This document shows, piece by piece, positions 46,001 through 61,700 of a stretch of 64,000 nt of DNA; position 1 is the first letter of the stretch; each line of letters starts with the position of its first letter. The translations under genes and the position numbers were made by a program. Origin of the DNA: Verpa conica. Its lineage: Eukaryota > Ascomycota > Pezizomycetes > Pezizales > Morchellaceae. The notes beneath the pieces are model-generated. The model saw nothing but the letters and a program-made list of their open reading frames with translations, was not told the DNA's origin and searched no databases. The stretch is from positions 2,790,001 to 2,854,000 of the forward strand of contig JAUFSD010000003.1 of assembly GCA_033030425.1 (NCBI GenBank), written 5' to 3'.

Positions 46001-48776
46001 TGCCAATGCCGCCATAACGTTAGGCGTAGAATATTGTAAAACATTTGATAATGTCTGGAAATAGTATGTAGCCACCTCTAGATCGTGATTATCAGTGTAG
46101 ACATGTCTCTTGATTGGTGCACCGTTCGTATCCCGCTGCCCTGGATCTTTCAGAAAGTCTAATCCGAGCAGTTTTGAAACAAAGACGCTGAACAGCCTAA
46201 AATTTCCCAGGATATCATGAGTTCTTATAGGCTTTGAAAAGTGATCCCTTAAAGACATACCTGTTCAAACTGCCCAAATTTTGTAACCAGCCCCGAGCAA
46301 ACACCGCCATCTCTAGTCCATCATCTACCAGCGAGTCCAAAAATAGGAATAATGGCCTAGTCAAGACCATCTCAGGCCCTCCCCCCCAATTATAATTCAT
46401 GCTATGTGTCCAAAGCACTCCAAACTTCCTGCCCTGTTCCGCACTCCTGAAAGCATAGATTCCTCCTATATCTCCCTCGGTCATAACCGTTGCAACAGCA
46501 GCTTCGATTCTCCTATCTCCAAGTACTCTTTGAAGATTCCACAGTGCCTTTACAGCCTCTACGTGAAACTTTAGTGTATCTGGCGACAAATAATCCCAGA
46601 TGTTCTTTACGATTGGTAGAATTAAAGAGTCGATTGTACGCGGCGAGAGATACCCCTTAAGATACATAGCAGCCACAACATTCGCGACACCTTGAAGTGC
46701 TACGAATGAAATGCCATCAGAAGAAAGAGTTGATAGAAAGGACTCGATGAACTGGGAGGATTCCCGCGATTCTGGAAATTTGGGTGTTTTCTGAATGACA
46801 TTGACAAGGAGTTGGCAGCGTACACCGACATCTGGTTCTTCTAAAGCATTTTCTACGGCTCTAGCTGCTTCCCGGAGAATCAATTGTCCTACTATTCTCA
46901 TAGGAAATGGTGGGGTAGACCCTAGGTTGTCGCTGGTTTGACCCTTCCTATAGAACTTCCGGATCTTTTTCCGGATTTCTTCATTTTCGCTGTCTTTATC
47001 GAAGCCCTCCTCTGAATTGGTACTCCTAAAAACTCTATCGGGTACCAGTTCCCATAGGTCCTCCGTTATTTGAAACCCTTTTGCCTTTAAATCCCGTCCC
47101 CCATTGACGCTACCACCCAGTTCAACTAGAACAGCCAATACCAGTAGAGGAGCATGCACTAGGACCATTTCTTCTTCGCTCACATTAAAGGTCCTTATGA
47201 CAAATCTTACACTCTCCAGTATCTCCTCGCCGTCACTCCCTTCCCCCACAGAAAATGCAGTCACAACCTTTTCTAGAATTTGTTCCCAAATAAGAGAAGC
47301 CTCAACCCCGTCGAAAAACATTCTTGCGCTTTTTAGGACCTCGGTATAAACCTCTTTACTAGGGGCAGTTTTCTCATACTGTCGAACGCTCTCGACAACA
47401 GGCAAGAAGAGCTTTGGAACAACTAAGGACCCAACCTCCCACCGATCCATCAAAGATAGGCAGATCCTATAAGGCTTTGCACGTTCCGCTGCACTAATGT
47501 CTGCCACGGAATCTAGCATCTTAACCAATCCTCCAACAAGTGAGTTTAGGCCATATTTGTAGAGATATCCTTTGTCCCTTTGATCCTGACTATCTGGTCC
47601 AAGAAACCAGGCCCAAAGCCGTCGATTTAAACCCATATCCTTCCTCAAAACTACTCCAGCTGCCAGAGTCACCAATAACTCAAGGTCAGGCTTACTAACT
47701 CTTTCCTGGAGGATCCTACAAGAAAGTGGTAAAGATCCAACCAACAAATCCAAGAATCCGCGTTGGACCAATAACTGCTCGTCACCTAGCCCGGCGCAGA
47801 ATGCTCGAATCAGGAGTCCTGGCTCAGGGTTAACCAAAGCTTCCGCATCACTTCCTTTACCATCGTCCATAGCTATATCATGTGTATCCTCGGGGGCTTC
47901 CATCCTCTTTGCTTCATCGAGAGTTGGAAGTCTCCTCCCCAAAAATGCTAATGCCCCCTGTCGTCTCCCTGGGCTAGTAATAGTAGCCAACAAAAAGCAT
48001 TGCCAGAAGTATGCATCATCCCCGACACCACTCCTAATTCCGTCTATCAATGCTAGCGTCCTATCAAAATACTCCCCTCCTTCTTCATCTATTCCCGGTA
48101 GCAATGACAGAATTAGACTCTTGAGTGCTGGTCGTAGCGAGGTAGAAAGTGGTAGATAAAACCTCTCTAAAAGAGTGAGGTAATGAGGTTTAAGCGTCAG
48201 AGATGCGTACGAGAGTACTGGTGTTAATCCAGGTGTCCATAAGGTAAGGTCTTGTGCTAATCCATCACGTCCTATCATAGTGAAAATATACGAATAGACC
48301 TCGATTGTCTTCTGGTGAACACCGGATGGTAGCTGTGGGTTAAGGCATTGGGAGAGTCGTTTTGCGATAAGAGTTTTTGAGGGTATCAATGGAAGTGATG
48401 GGTGTGATTGTAGTGCCTATTATGCCCCACCCAGCCTCCTTATTGTTAGCCTTCTGATGGAAGCCGATAAACCAAACGGCTCTTGGAGGTAACCTTTAAT
48501 AGCCGGCCGAGAAAGGATATATAGTCCGCCCACTCTTGTAAAGTATAACTCTCAAACAATGAAAGCGCACGGTCGATTGTTGCTGAATACCGCTTATATT
48601 TTGGATCCTTCTTTGTGATATCTATACCGTATAATGTTAGTTTATGTTAGTTTTATATTCAGTACTGATTTACATAAATACGTACCGTCATCGTTCCGGG
48701 GCCGTAATCGTGGCTGTGGAGAAGAGCGACCAGAGCTCAATGGGGATGGTATTCGAGATCCAGGTTCAAGAGACAT
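43051..48776 (-). CDS. DOP1: Dop1 (Dopey) family leucine-zipper-like membrane-traffic protein
   Basis: Dop1 works with Neo1 flippase and Mon2 at endosome/Golgi membranes and affects morphogenesis. Exons are 48776-48686, 48621-48494, 48416-46261, 46196 to about 45917, about 45868-44387 and 44322-43051, roughly 1802 residues. The N-terminal Dopey domain begins MSLEPGSRIPSPLSSGRSSP, then KDPKYKRYSATIDRALSLF, EWADYISFLGRLLK and LNPQLPSGVHQKTIEVY. Later family landmarks include YYFQTLSNVLQYS, HRLLLSPYAKPLA, DNTNFGEQKRMRKELG and LLTAAFTVRPMG, the last two joined by the 64-nt intron 44323-44386. The exon 4/5 junction near 45869-45916 is uncertain: the only in-frame solution uses a weak GTCAGG donor. 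The length suits filamentous fungi. Confidence 0.88.
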
Positions 48777-49835
48777 ATGGGGTTCAATGTTGTGCACCTA
48801 GGGGTTTGAATAGCTTCACTAGCCTCAAAGGCGTCACGTATCCGTATGACGTGGAAATGCATAGGGTAACTGAGCAATAAAGTTACCCTGCACTAGATCT
48901 ATCATACATGTAGTATGTATAATAGTAGAATCTAGTCAACTAGAGTAAATCCTTTAGCCCCATTTCAATTTCGGAGAAAGTTTCTTAGAAATTATGTTTC
49001 TAGGATAAGCTCGCGGACATTTCTCAAGATCTTAGTTAGGTTAGGATCGAGTGAGAAGCCATGAATGAAACGGCCTAAAATAAGTAAACATGTAGGTACA
49101 CGAAGTATAGCTTCTTCTAGTCCTTAGGTTAAGTAAAATACTTTATGTGTCGTGTTTGCAAAGTTAAATGTAATTATAGATATTCTTAGAATGTGTAGGG
49201 ATCCTAGGAATTAAACGAAAGACAACTAATACTAATATATATAGAACGCTTAAAATATTCAACTGATATCTAGAGTAAGGCGCTGGTGTAATTGAGTAAG
49301 AAGATAGACATGAATAAACTGAATATACCACACGTTATTCCCTAATACCTAACATCTATATAGTTATAGGTTGGTCCTGTCTTTTTATAACATGAAAATG
49401 ACAGTTGAGGGTTGATAAAGATGACCTGGGGGGAATGGGCTAATGTGGGCGCATTGCGCCTAGCAAAAAGATTAGTGAACCCTAGGCGCATAGGGGTTTA
49501 TACTTCTCTTGGCTTGCGAGCTGGTTTTTGGGTAAAGGGTAATGGTAGGACTTTTAGGTAGGGTATCATTTCAAATTCCACCAAGGTCAGTAAGACCGGG
49601 ATATCCTAGCTAAGAAAGTAGGAGAAATGTAGTTTGTGGCTATTAATGCCAACTTATATAGAAATAAGTGTGTACATGAAATGATGCATTCCCAACGCCT
49701 AACCGGCTGCACCCCGACACCCAAATCCCCTGAACGCTCACTTATAAACCTCGAACCTACTATCAGAGTGACCGCTGAATGGTGAGAACCAGCTGCATTA
49801 TTTTTCTGTTTCTGCCTCAAATGAGAAATGATAAT
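48777..49835. other. AT-rich spacer between DOP1 and clathrin light chain
   Basis: It holds the DOP1 promoter and the clathrin light chain 3-prime end. A perfect 9-bp hairpin, TGCGCCTAG / CTAGGCGCA, sits at 49455-49490. No gene recognised. Confidence 0.45.
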
Positions 49836-50806
49836 TTAAAATCCACTAGCGCCAGGTGCCTAAAGAAAAGATGGTTAGACTTATGAGCCTCTAGAAGCGG
49901 AGCGGCACATTTACTCGCCTTTTCATCCTTTTTCAAGCTTAGAAGCATCTCTCGAAACCTTGTCTTGTCGCTTTTCCCAGAGCGAGCACCTTTTTCGGTT
50001 AAATCGACCAGCTTCGCGATCCTTTCCCAAGCAGTTCCACCGGAAGTCATGTTCTCACGGGAATCTAAGAACTCCTGAGCTTCTTTGCTATTTATCAAAA
50101 GAGAATCAGTTGATTAGAAAGGAAAGTATGCATCTTCATAGTTTTGAGGGTTGACTAACCGGGTCTGCTCGATAGCTTTATCACGCTTAGAATTATAGTT
50201 CTCATAGAAGTCGTCTACGGCACTCTGAGCTTTCTCTATGGTTTCGCGTTTACGAGTCTCTGACTGCTCGTCGCGGCGCTGGATCTCGAGAGTTTGGCGT
50301 TCACGCCATTGCCTATGTTGTTTTCGACTATAATTAGTCATTTTATCCTTTGTAGATACATAGCAGGTGAGTAACCTAATGACTTCCGGCTCCTCTTCGG
50401 TCTCCATCGACATCCCAGAGTACGTGTTATGGCCAGGAAGATATGGTTCGGACGTTCCAGTAATAACACCCCCAGGCCCAACCATCTACTTAGAGGCTTG
50501 TTATAAGTATATACACCCGCTAGAAAACCGGGTTCAAAGCTAGGCAAAACTACAAACCTCATTATTATCAAATGTCGACATATCCGGGAAATTCTTCGTA
50601 AATTGGTTAGCAGGATCGACTTCTCCTCCATCTAGCAAGTTGTTATCGTCGGCAGTAGCGAAGTTCCTGGCTTCATCACCAAGGAGCTTATTCTCACGGC
50701 TAATAAAATCGTCAGGGTCATCACCGAGGCCGAGATCTATAGGGGTTGCTCCGGGCTGGCCAACAGGAGCTTCTTCAAAGTCTTCGAGAGCGGGAAAATG
50801 AGACAT
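49836..50806 (-). CDS. CLC1: Clathrin light chain
   Basis: Clathrin light chain binds the heavy-chain hub and regulates coat assembly. Exons 50806-50558, 50485-50376, 50312-50160, 50087-49919 and 49859-49836 give 234 residues. It starts MSHFPALEDFEE, with an acidic N-terminus. The central heavy-chain-binding helix runs from EEEPEVIRQWRERQTLEIQR to DDFYENYNSKRDKAIEQTR, and the C-terminus has SGGTAWERIAKLVD and RFREMLLSLKKDEK. Reading on past the fourth exon gives a non-conserved tail (SKCAAPLLEAHK...). Removing 49860-49918 as a GC-AG intron instead gives the short end APGASGF-stop, which fits my memory of fungal homologues. The gene is divergent from PAP1. Confidence 0.92.
49860..49918 (-). 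other. Probable GC-AG intron in CLC1
   Basis: On the minus strand the 59-nt intron starts AAG|GCGAGT and ends CTTTAG, with a GTCTAAC branch-like site. GC donors in fungi normally have a strong surrounding AG|GCAAGT-like consensus, as here. It restores a conserved-looking C-terminus in frame. Confidence 0.55.
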
Positions 50807-51218
50807 ATCAGGTTCGAGTTTTCTGTGTATTGGGTAGGAGACTCGTGGAGGGAATGTGATATTTGGACGGGGAGTAGGACGCTTGATGAGTGAATGATTG
50901 TTTCTTACAAGCTCTCAGGTGTCTTAGGATGTCGTTGAACACAAGCCACCGTTGCAGGCCGCTTTGTGTGGCTGCGGTGGCTGCGGCTGCTGACAAAGAC
51001 TGCGTGGCTTAAACAAGGGTCTAGCGTGTCTGCCTCCTTCTGGCTCATCAATTGATCTCAAACCTCAGATCGCTGACCGAACCTTCTGGACACGCAACTG
51101 ACGCAACATCAACAACTATAACAACAATAGTATCTAGAAGTGCGATTCTTCCTTTCACGCGCTTTGCCTCTTATTCTATCGATTTTGACCTAGGAACTCT
51201 ATAGCGGCCTCTGGGATC
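50807..51218. promoter_or_regulatory. Divergent spacer between CLC1 and PAP1
   Basis: 412 bp with both promoters. A TGGCTGCGG repeat at about 50970-50987 and CAACAACTATAACAACAA near 51109 stand out; no known site is assigned. Confidence 0.45.
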
Positions 51219-53556
<2,338 letters not shown>

Positions 53557-55595
53557 GCTTGACGAAGTGGTCTACGTTAAAATAAGGCTCTACGGGTTAA
53601 AAGCTACCGAAGCTACCAGACCCCAAAAATATGACGCTGCAAATATCGCGCAAGAACTCCTCCCCTAACGCGGATGAAATGACAAACAGTGACACTAGTC
53701 TTATGATGGAACTTGCTAAACCGCTTCACTACATCTCTAGGATTCGATGGGACACGATGGGAAAAGGCATCAAGCAGGACCAGTCCAACACCAACAAACT
53801 GTTGTACAAGCTTAATTCTTGTTTGTTTAATATCGTGCGAGATTCCCACCCTTTCTCTCTGTTGGCTTTTCCTACATACCCACATTTATTATCTATTTCG
53901 TTCTTGGTGGACTTTTTTTGCTCTTTGCACATACTTCTAAAGGTGTTCTTGCATGGTTGGGGGTGTCCTGCATGGTGACTCGGACTACCTACGACACTGC
54001 CGCTCGTGGACATATAGGTTCTGATTATTCGACATTGTTTTTCAGTGACAAATTAGGCTCCGGGTATTCCGACAACGATATCGTTTTCCTTCATTTTTCC
54101 TTTATTTTCTTTCTTTTCCCCGGGATCACTACTTGGCGTTTGGACAGTTCAACAACCTTCAGCGGTATATCACCAAATATTTCACCAATACAGGTGTTGG
54201 AGTCTTACACTATAACCTTTTTGATTTACCTTGAATTCTGGAGAGAATCTTTCCAATACACTATTTTTTCTGATTGAGGGAGTGCACAATCGTCGACCTC
54301 GGCGAACTTAGGCCCCCTCTACAGGTCCTACTCCTCTTTCATGTTTTGTCGAGGCGGCTAACAAGATCACAACTTTACGGTTCCTATTTTACAACTTTTC
54401 ACCTTCCCTACATCAGCTACAATATTTCGATACTGTTTATTGCCATTTTGATGAGCATCCTTTGTTATTTTATTCCACCATCTAACCCATACGAGGGGAA
54501 TGGGCAAAAACTACATCGAACAAAGATCTTAAGTCATATAACCCATAGACATTGATTGCTGGGAAATGCTTCGTACTTCTACATCGGCAAGGAGCTGATC
54601 AGGCCTAATCAGCACTCTTCTGTGAAAATTATTGGGGGAAATGGAATGGAAAAGTGTGCAGTTATTGTCTGTATTTTGTTGTACTTGATGATTCGTCTTT
54701 TTTTTGTGTTTTAATATCCAGTTACCGGCTAGTTCCTTTTCCATTTTTCCTCTTGCGTTTATTGTTTTAATCACTATTATTATCCTGTTGTTCATGTGAC
54801 TGGAGGAGGTTGTTGATTTTCTGGAAATATTGGGAGTGTTCTGCTTCTGACTTGAAAGCATGGCCTGTAAATTAGTTCCACTTATTTAGTTTTGTCGTAT
54901 GGGAAGAATTCAGACCTTTGATTCCCTTGCTGCCCATAGTAAAGTAATTTAGGTCAATGATAGAACATGTATAATGCACGTGACAACTTGTTTGAGGTGG
55001 GGTGGACATATGCATACTGCTTACGGTAGAACGGAATATATCTCTAAAAGTAGTCTTTGAGATTTGTCACAAGGAGCCATCGGAGTTGTATAAAGTACCC
55101 TCGGAATTAGGTCCCTCGGAACAATTCCCGGACTTACCCCACGAAAATTAGTGGGGGAGATTGTTTATTCCGTGTGGGGTTTCTGAAATAGCGCCAAGAG
55201 GGGTACTGGTATATTTACCCGGTTCATGTATGGTCACTCGGCACTAGTCACATGCCATACATTTGGTAGGTCTAATATCTTAGGTCTCAGATTATTTATT
55301 CATTTGCTTTGTTTTGATAGGGACACCTCTATGCTCCCGGCTTATGAGCTGGTTGAATTCGCGCAACTAGGGTTTAGGGCTCTGATCCATGCTTAGTTTA
55401 AACGCGGGTAGTGTGAACTCCCCTCAATTCGAATTTTACCGGTAGTGGGGCTTGCTCGCATTTGTACCGCACCAGATTCCGACTATTTCGCAACCCCCTC
55501 TGTTTTATCTTGCTCGACGCATCTCATTCTACTCGACCTCAGCGGACACCTTAGATAGACTTTGAGATACGCACCTACATACAACTTTACTCACA
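53557..55595. other. Spacer between PAP1 and transketolase, 2.0 kb
   Basis: T- and pyrimidine-rich sequence with no recognisable gene on either strand. It must contain the PAP1 3-prime UTR and the transketolase promoter; CT-rich sequence precedes the ATG (55480-55595). Confidence 0.5.
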
Positions 55596-58306
55596 ATGAC
55601 TTACGGAGAGCTTGATGACCTTTGCATCAACACGATTCGTGTTTTGTCCGTAAGTTGAAACCCCACCATGACTGCTAGTTACCCCACCTTGGTCCTTTTG
55701 CCTCTATATGTTTTTCTGGATTTTTGTTTCGAAGCAAGTGCGAGGAGAAAGATCTTCTGGGTGAATAGTAGTAAATCGTATAATACTGATATTCCTGTAT
55801 CTATCATAGGCCGATGCAGTTGCAAATGCAAACTCCGGGCACCCTGGTGCCCCCATGGGAATGGCACCAGTATCCCATGTTCTTTTCAATAAGTTCATGA
55901 AGTTCAACCCTAAGAACCCCGACTGGGTTAACAGGGATCGATTTGTTCTTTCGTAAGTTCCTCACTAGTAATTAGAAGTTTCTCGGTTACAAGAAGTTAT
56001 TCGCTTTTTTTTTTGTATTATCTTCAGTATAACCTTAATTGTTTGGATTGGGGGAGCGATTACTTAGAATTACTGGGACAATAATTCCCACCTCCTACAC
56101 GCTTCTTTTTGGATTATTAGAGTAAAAACAACTTTTTAAGGTACTGATTATTTACTACTATAGCAATGGCCATGGCTGTATGCTCCAATATTCATTGTTG
56201 CACCTATTCGGATACGATCTCTCTATGGATGACTTGAAGCAATTCCGTCAAGTTGGATCTAAGACTCCTGGTCACCCCGAAGCTGTAAGTTATCCCCGTA
56301 GAAAAAACTAAAAATTTAGAAAAACTAATAAAGTCATAGGCCGATACCCCTGGTATTGAGGTTACCACTGGTCCCCTTGGTCAAGGTTTTGCCAATGCCG
56401 TTGGTCTTGCCATTGCCCAGGCCCAAACTGCTGCTACCTTCAACAAACCTGGATACGACTTGATTGACAATTATACTTATATGTTCTTTGGGGATGGGTG
56501 TCTTATGGAGGGTATTGCTTCTGAGGCTGCGTCCACTGCTGGCCACTTACAACTAGGCAACTTGATTGGTATCTATGACGACAACCATATTTCAATTGTA
56601 GGTAGTTCTCTGTTAGAATCTTAATGAAAATTACTAAAATATTATTTAGGATGGTAACACCAATTGTGCTTTCACTGAGGATGTTTTGAAAAGATTCGAG
56701 GCTTACGGCTGGCACACTATTCACGTCGCTAACGGTGATAACGACCTGGCTGGAATCGAGGCCGCCATCGCTGACGCCAAGACCGTTAAGGACAAGCCCA
56801 CAATTATTAAGCTTACCACGACGATTGGTTATGGGTCTAAGCTCCAGGGAACCCACGAGGTTCATGGATCTCCTCTCAAGGCTGATGACATCAAAAGTAT
56901 CAAGGCTAAGTTTGGTATGGACCCCGAAAAGAAGTTCGACGTTCCCTCAAAGGTCTACGAATACTATGGTGAGACTGCTGCGAAGGGCGCCGCAGCTGAG
57001 GAGGAATGGAACCAGCTCTTCGCCAAGTACCAGAAGGAATATGTGGATGAGGGTAAGGACCTTGCTAGACGTTTGTCTGGTAAGCTTCCCGAAGGGTGGG
57101 AGAAGGCTTTACCTACGTATTTACTCTACCTCTGTGAAAATTCAGTGGTTAGGTGATTCTAACTTCACTTTAGTTACAAGTCTACCGATCCCGCAATTGC
57201 TTCTCGTAAACTCTCCGAGACAATCCTGCAGAAGCTCTACCCTGTCATTCCCGAGTTGGTCGGAGGTTCTGCCGATTTGACTGGTTCAAACTTAACTCGT
57301 GCCAAAGAGGCCACCGACTTCCAGCCACCCTCTACCAAGCTCGGAGACTGGTCTGGTCGCTATATCCGATATGGTGTCCGTGAGCACGGTATGGCCGGTA
57401 TCATGAATGGTCTCGCCGCCTACGGAACAATCATCCCCTTCGGCGGAACCTTTTTGAACTTCGTTTCTTACGCTGCTGGTTCCTTGAGGCTATCTGCTTT
57501 GTCCCACCACCGTGTTATCTACGTTGCTACCCACGACTCGTAAGTCCCACTGATATAATTACTAATTTCTTTGAACTAATAATAGTGTAGTATCGGCCTT
57601 GGTGAGGATGGTCCTACCCATCAGCCTATTGAGACCCTTGCCCACTTCCGTGCTCTGCCCAACTGCATGGTCTGGCGACCTGCAGACGGCAACGAGACCT
57701 CTGCTGCCTATTATATTGCTCTTACCTCCAAGAATACCCCCTCTGTTATCGCTCTGTCAAGGCAGAATCTTCCCCAGCTTGAGAACTCTACCATCGAGCG
57801 TGCCATCAAGGGGGGATACGTCGTTGTTGAGGCCGAGGGCGCCCAGGTTACTTTGATTTCTACTGGCTCAGAGGTCGGTATCTGTGTCGATGCTGTTAAC
57901 TACTTGAAGGAGAAGCACAATATTGTTGCCCGTGTCGTCTCTCTTCCATGTTGGGAGGTCTTCGATGCGCAAGATAAGGAGTATAAGCTTTCTGTTCTCC
58001 CAGATGGAATCCCTATATTGTCCGTTGAAGTGATGTCCACTCTTGTAAGAACTCTGCCAATTTTATTATATCTTAAGTAGGAATATAGCTAACGCAAGAA
58101 AAAAAAAATAGGGATGGGAGAAGTACTCTCACGAGCAATTCGGTCTCAACCGATTTGGTGCTTCCGGTCCTTATAAGGACGTCTACGCCAAGTTTGAATT
58201 CACCCCCGAGGGCATCTCCAAGCGCGCTGTTGCTACAATCAACTTCTGGAAGGAAGTTACTCCTATTAGAAGTCCTATCAATAGGGCTTTCGCTCAGCTT
58301 ATCTAA
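55596..58306 (+). CDS. TKL1: Transketolase
   Basis: Transketolase is the thiamine-diphosphate enzyme of the non-oxidative pentose phosphate pathway, moving two-carbon units between ketoses and aldoses. Exons 55596-55649, 55810-55952, 56164-56284, 56340-56597, 56650-57116, 57174-57539, 57591-58044 and 58112-58306 give 685 residues. Cofactor and substrate motifs are intact: [25 protein letters not shown]-like [15 protein letters not shown], the ThDP signature FGDGCLMEG with [11 protein letters not shown], the catalytic Glu in YGVREHGM, and [15 protein letters not shown]. The seventh intron ends in a run of A before TAG. Codon use is more C-rich than its neighbours, as expected for a highly expressed gene. 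Length is normal. Confidence 0.97.
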
Positions 58307-58774
58307 ATGTGGGGAAGGTACTTGGGTTTTTAAATTTGGAGTAAAAAATAGTGTGTAAAACATAAAAAAGGTTTTATAGTTTCATATTTGTATTTTCGAT
58401 AGGAGACGAACTATAGCATAAGCTTGTTAAGAAGCTATGAGACCCTTTATTTTAGATCCGTGATCAGGTATTGTAGGTTAATATCACCTACTATTACTCG
58501 TAAAGTCAATCTCCCGAGGCTACCAACATCCCCTCATCTAAGAGACAAGGGTTCTGGGTAAATGCAAATTACATATGTATGTCAGCCCGTAGGACAAATA
58601 GCGGGGCATGCACCAAAACTAGCCACAGTCTCGCTAGCCACTCTGCTTTCCCGCATGAGGCTAAACCCCCACCATGCCCTGCCAAGATTTCACACGAGAG
58701 CCTCAAGAAATTTTATTCGTCTCACAGCAAAGTCTCGATTCTCGACACCTCCGAAACATCAGCTACCAGCAACG
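58307..58774. other. Spacer between transketolase and UTP20
   Basis: 468 bp with the transketolase 3-prime end and the UTP20 promoter. An open frame runs into the UTP20 start, but the ATG at 58775 fits the family N-terminus. Confidence 0.5.
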
Positions 58775-61700
58775 ATGCCGCCAAACAAGCCAAAGGCCTT
58801 AGGGTCTAAGAAGGGTGGAACCCAATCGACAAAGAACCATTCTGTATGTTCTAATTCCTCGAGGACTTCTTTCAGCGTACAGGGATATTGATATACTTTC
58901 ACTATAGTTTCAATCGTTTACACAAAAAATTGCAAACATGTAGGATTAGGCGTTTAAATTGACTAGAGAAGAGAAATAACTGACAGTGTGGGTACTAGAA
59001 AAATCGACCCAGTCCGCCGAGTTCGCCGCCATGTCGACGACGAAGAAACTGAAAAGTCCTTCTTCCACAGCTCCCTAGAGTCTTGGGCAGACATCAACCT
59101 CTCAACAAACTTCACCGAGTTTTCTCGTGAGGTACTCCCACTCTCTGAATCTCTTCCACACATCCTCCACTATAAAGACCAGATATTCGAGCTACTCGTC
59201 AGGTATATAGACCGCCGGGACGTCCTTGCTCTGGAACCACTCTTAAATCTGCTCTCGCAATTTGCGCACGACCTCGGTGCAACTTTCGAGCCATACCTTG
59301 CACGCTCTGTTACATTACTGAGTAGCCTAGTCGCAAAGCATGCTGATATATCGACTATTGAGTGGACTTTCAATTGTCTAGCGTACTTGCTGAAGTACCT
59401 TTCAAGGTTATTGGTGCCGGATTTGCGGCCGTTATTTGATATCCTTGCACCATTGCTGGGCCGGGAGCAGCAGAAGCCCTTCATTACAAGATTTGCTGCG
59501 GAAGCACTAAGTTTTTTGTTGAGGAAAGCGAGAGAGGAACCATTGAGATTGATAGTTACGCATGTGTTTGATGATCTGAAAAAGTGTATGGAGAGTCCGG
59601 GGGCGAAGGGTTATAAACAAGGTCTCATGAATATGTTCCAGGAGGCTTGTATTGTGAGTTTTCACCGATTGACGATATTTGGGTAGGGGTCGCTAACAGT
59701 TCCGCTAGAGTGTGGATCGGACAATCCACTCAAGAGGACCTCAAATTCTCCGAATGATGCTCGATATCTCGCTAGAGCTCTCTGACACCTCGGGACCTTG
59801 TTCTAGTATTTGCGAGGGTGTTTTAATCGCATTGATGCATCACACAACCCCCGAAACTTTCCAACCTGCACTCACTATCATCTACGAGTTCATTGCCGAA
59901 CTACTCGATGCGGATTTAGTTACTCCACAGAGGGTTAGAATGGCAGCGAGACTACTATATACAGTAGTCACTGTCAGAAAGGGCTGTAGAATTATGAACT
60001 GGCAAAAGACTAGTATCGCTGTAGTATATATTTTGGAGGTTGGGACTTCCTTGGAAACGGAAAACCAAGGAGAATTAAAGATTGCTATGTGGGAGGCGCT
60101 GAAGGCGTCAGCTATGATATTGCAGCAGGCAGATTTGGAGGTCGTGATCTCGAGGTATGGAAAAGTGGTAGATAAGGCGAGAGATTTCCAGAGTGGGGTA
60201 TTGTTCTTGCCATTTTGCAACTTTTTCTCGACTATCGGTCCAGAACGGTTCAAGATCTTTTTGCTGCCATATTTTCAGAGGTAATACCCATCCCGGAGTC
60301 AATCATAGATTCAATCACTGATTCTCTGGTTTAGATTTATCGTATCCCAGTGGAATTCTCATTCCTCTGCTCTTTGCCTCTTGATCCCAAAGCTTTCTGC
60401 AACAGAATCCCTTACACCCCCTAAAGGTCAAGAAACCTCTGCTACCGATCTCCTCGGCCTCAAATCGCTCCTTTCTCTCGCTGCAAAAGCTGCAATTCAT
60501 GATATTAGTACTATCGTCGAATCACCTGGTGATATTGAGAGTACGATCCCAGAAATAATAAATGCATGGCAGTACCTAGAGGTTCTTCTCTCAATACCAT
60601 TTACTATACCGGCAGACTTTATTAAGCATCTTGAATGGCTTCTGCAAAAGATACTTCCTATGGACAATAGCGCCACTTTTGCACCATTGATCGGCAAGGC
60701 ATTAAGCTTATATTCACAGGGAAAAGGACCAAAAACAAATTCGCTGGTTGAGCCACTATGTAGGGCCTTTTCAAAGCTGGGAGATAACGTAGTTTTTCTC
60801 CAGGGCATGGTTGATTTCATGTTGCTGAGTAGTTTCAAGAGCATGATTCACGAAGAATATGTTAATAAGGTTGTCAAAAAGCTAATAACAAACCTTTATT
60901 CTCCTAGCCATGAAGTCCGTGAATCTTCATTACGTTGTTTGGAGATACTCTATTCCTACAAGAATCCTAGCGCCCAAGTCTCAGATATCATCAACACAGC
61001 AAAGATAATCGAAGACACACCACTTGCAATGAATAACGCCCGTAATATATCAATGTACATCCGCAGGCTTGGAATCGAGTATACATCGGCTTCAAAGAGT
61101 TCATGGGAACGGCAGATTGTCCCATATTACTGTTTTGGGTTACTTACAGTTCATTTCTCTCCCGCGTGGGATGATGCAACACTCGCGTTAGCAAAGGTTG
61201 CCGAGGTTGAGGAGGAACTTGTCGCAGGATTGGCTTTTTCATGGCTTTCTTTACAGGGCGAAGGAGAGGAGGCAAAGCCAGAGGCTAGTGCGGCGCCGAA
61301 ACCTTGGACGAGCTTTGAATGTACTAATATGAAATCTATGGAGGACGATTCGAAGAAGTGTATAAAGGAGACTATTGAGGCAGATGCTGTGCTTGCTTCC
61401 GCTTTTGAAAAGGTAGGGTTTTCTTTAGAAATATTTAGGCTATGGCTAATCAATGATCGAATAGGATCTTCACACACCCCCTCTATCGGCAGTTTTGGCT
61501 CGAACCCAAGCATTAAAAGTCCTATGTGAAATTCCTAGGGCTGCGGAAAAGAGGAGTCGACAGCTCGTCCCGATGTTCTTAGAGTGGACACGAGTAGAAG
61601 ATGAAGTCGAAGATGCAGCAGAGGAAGATATCCTTGAGGAGAAAACATCAGTGAAATGGTCACGAAAAGATCAAGCTGCTATGCTCACGCTTTTTGGGAA

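Noticed and set aside
53631..54277. Overlapping open frames downstream of PAP1 as a possible small gene
   Set aside because: Pyrimidine-rich hydrophobic translation with no domain; more likely 3-prime UTR or spacer.
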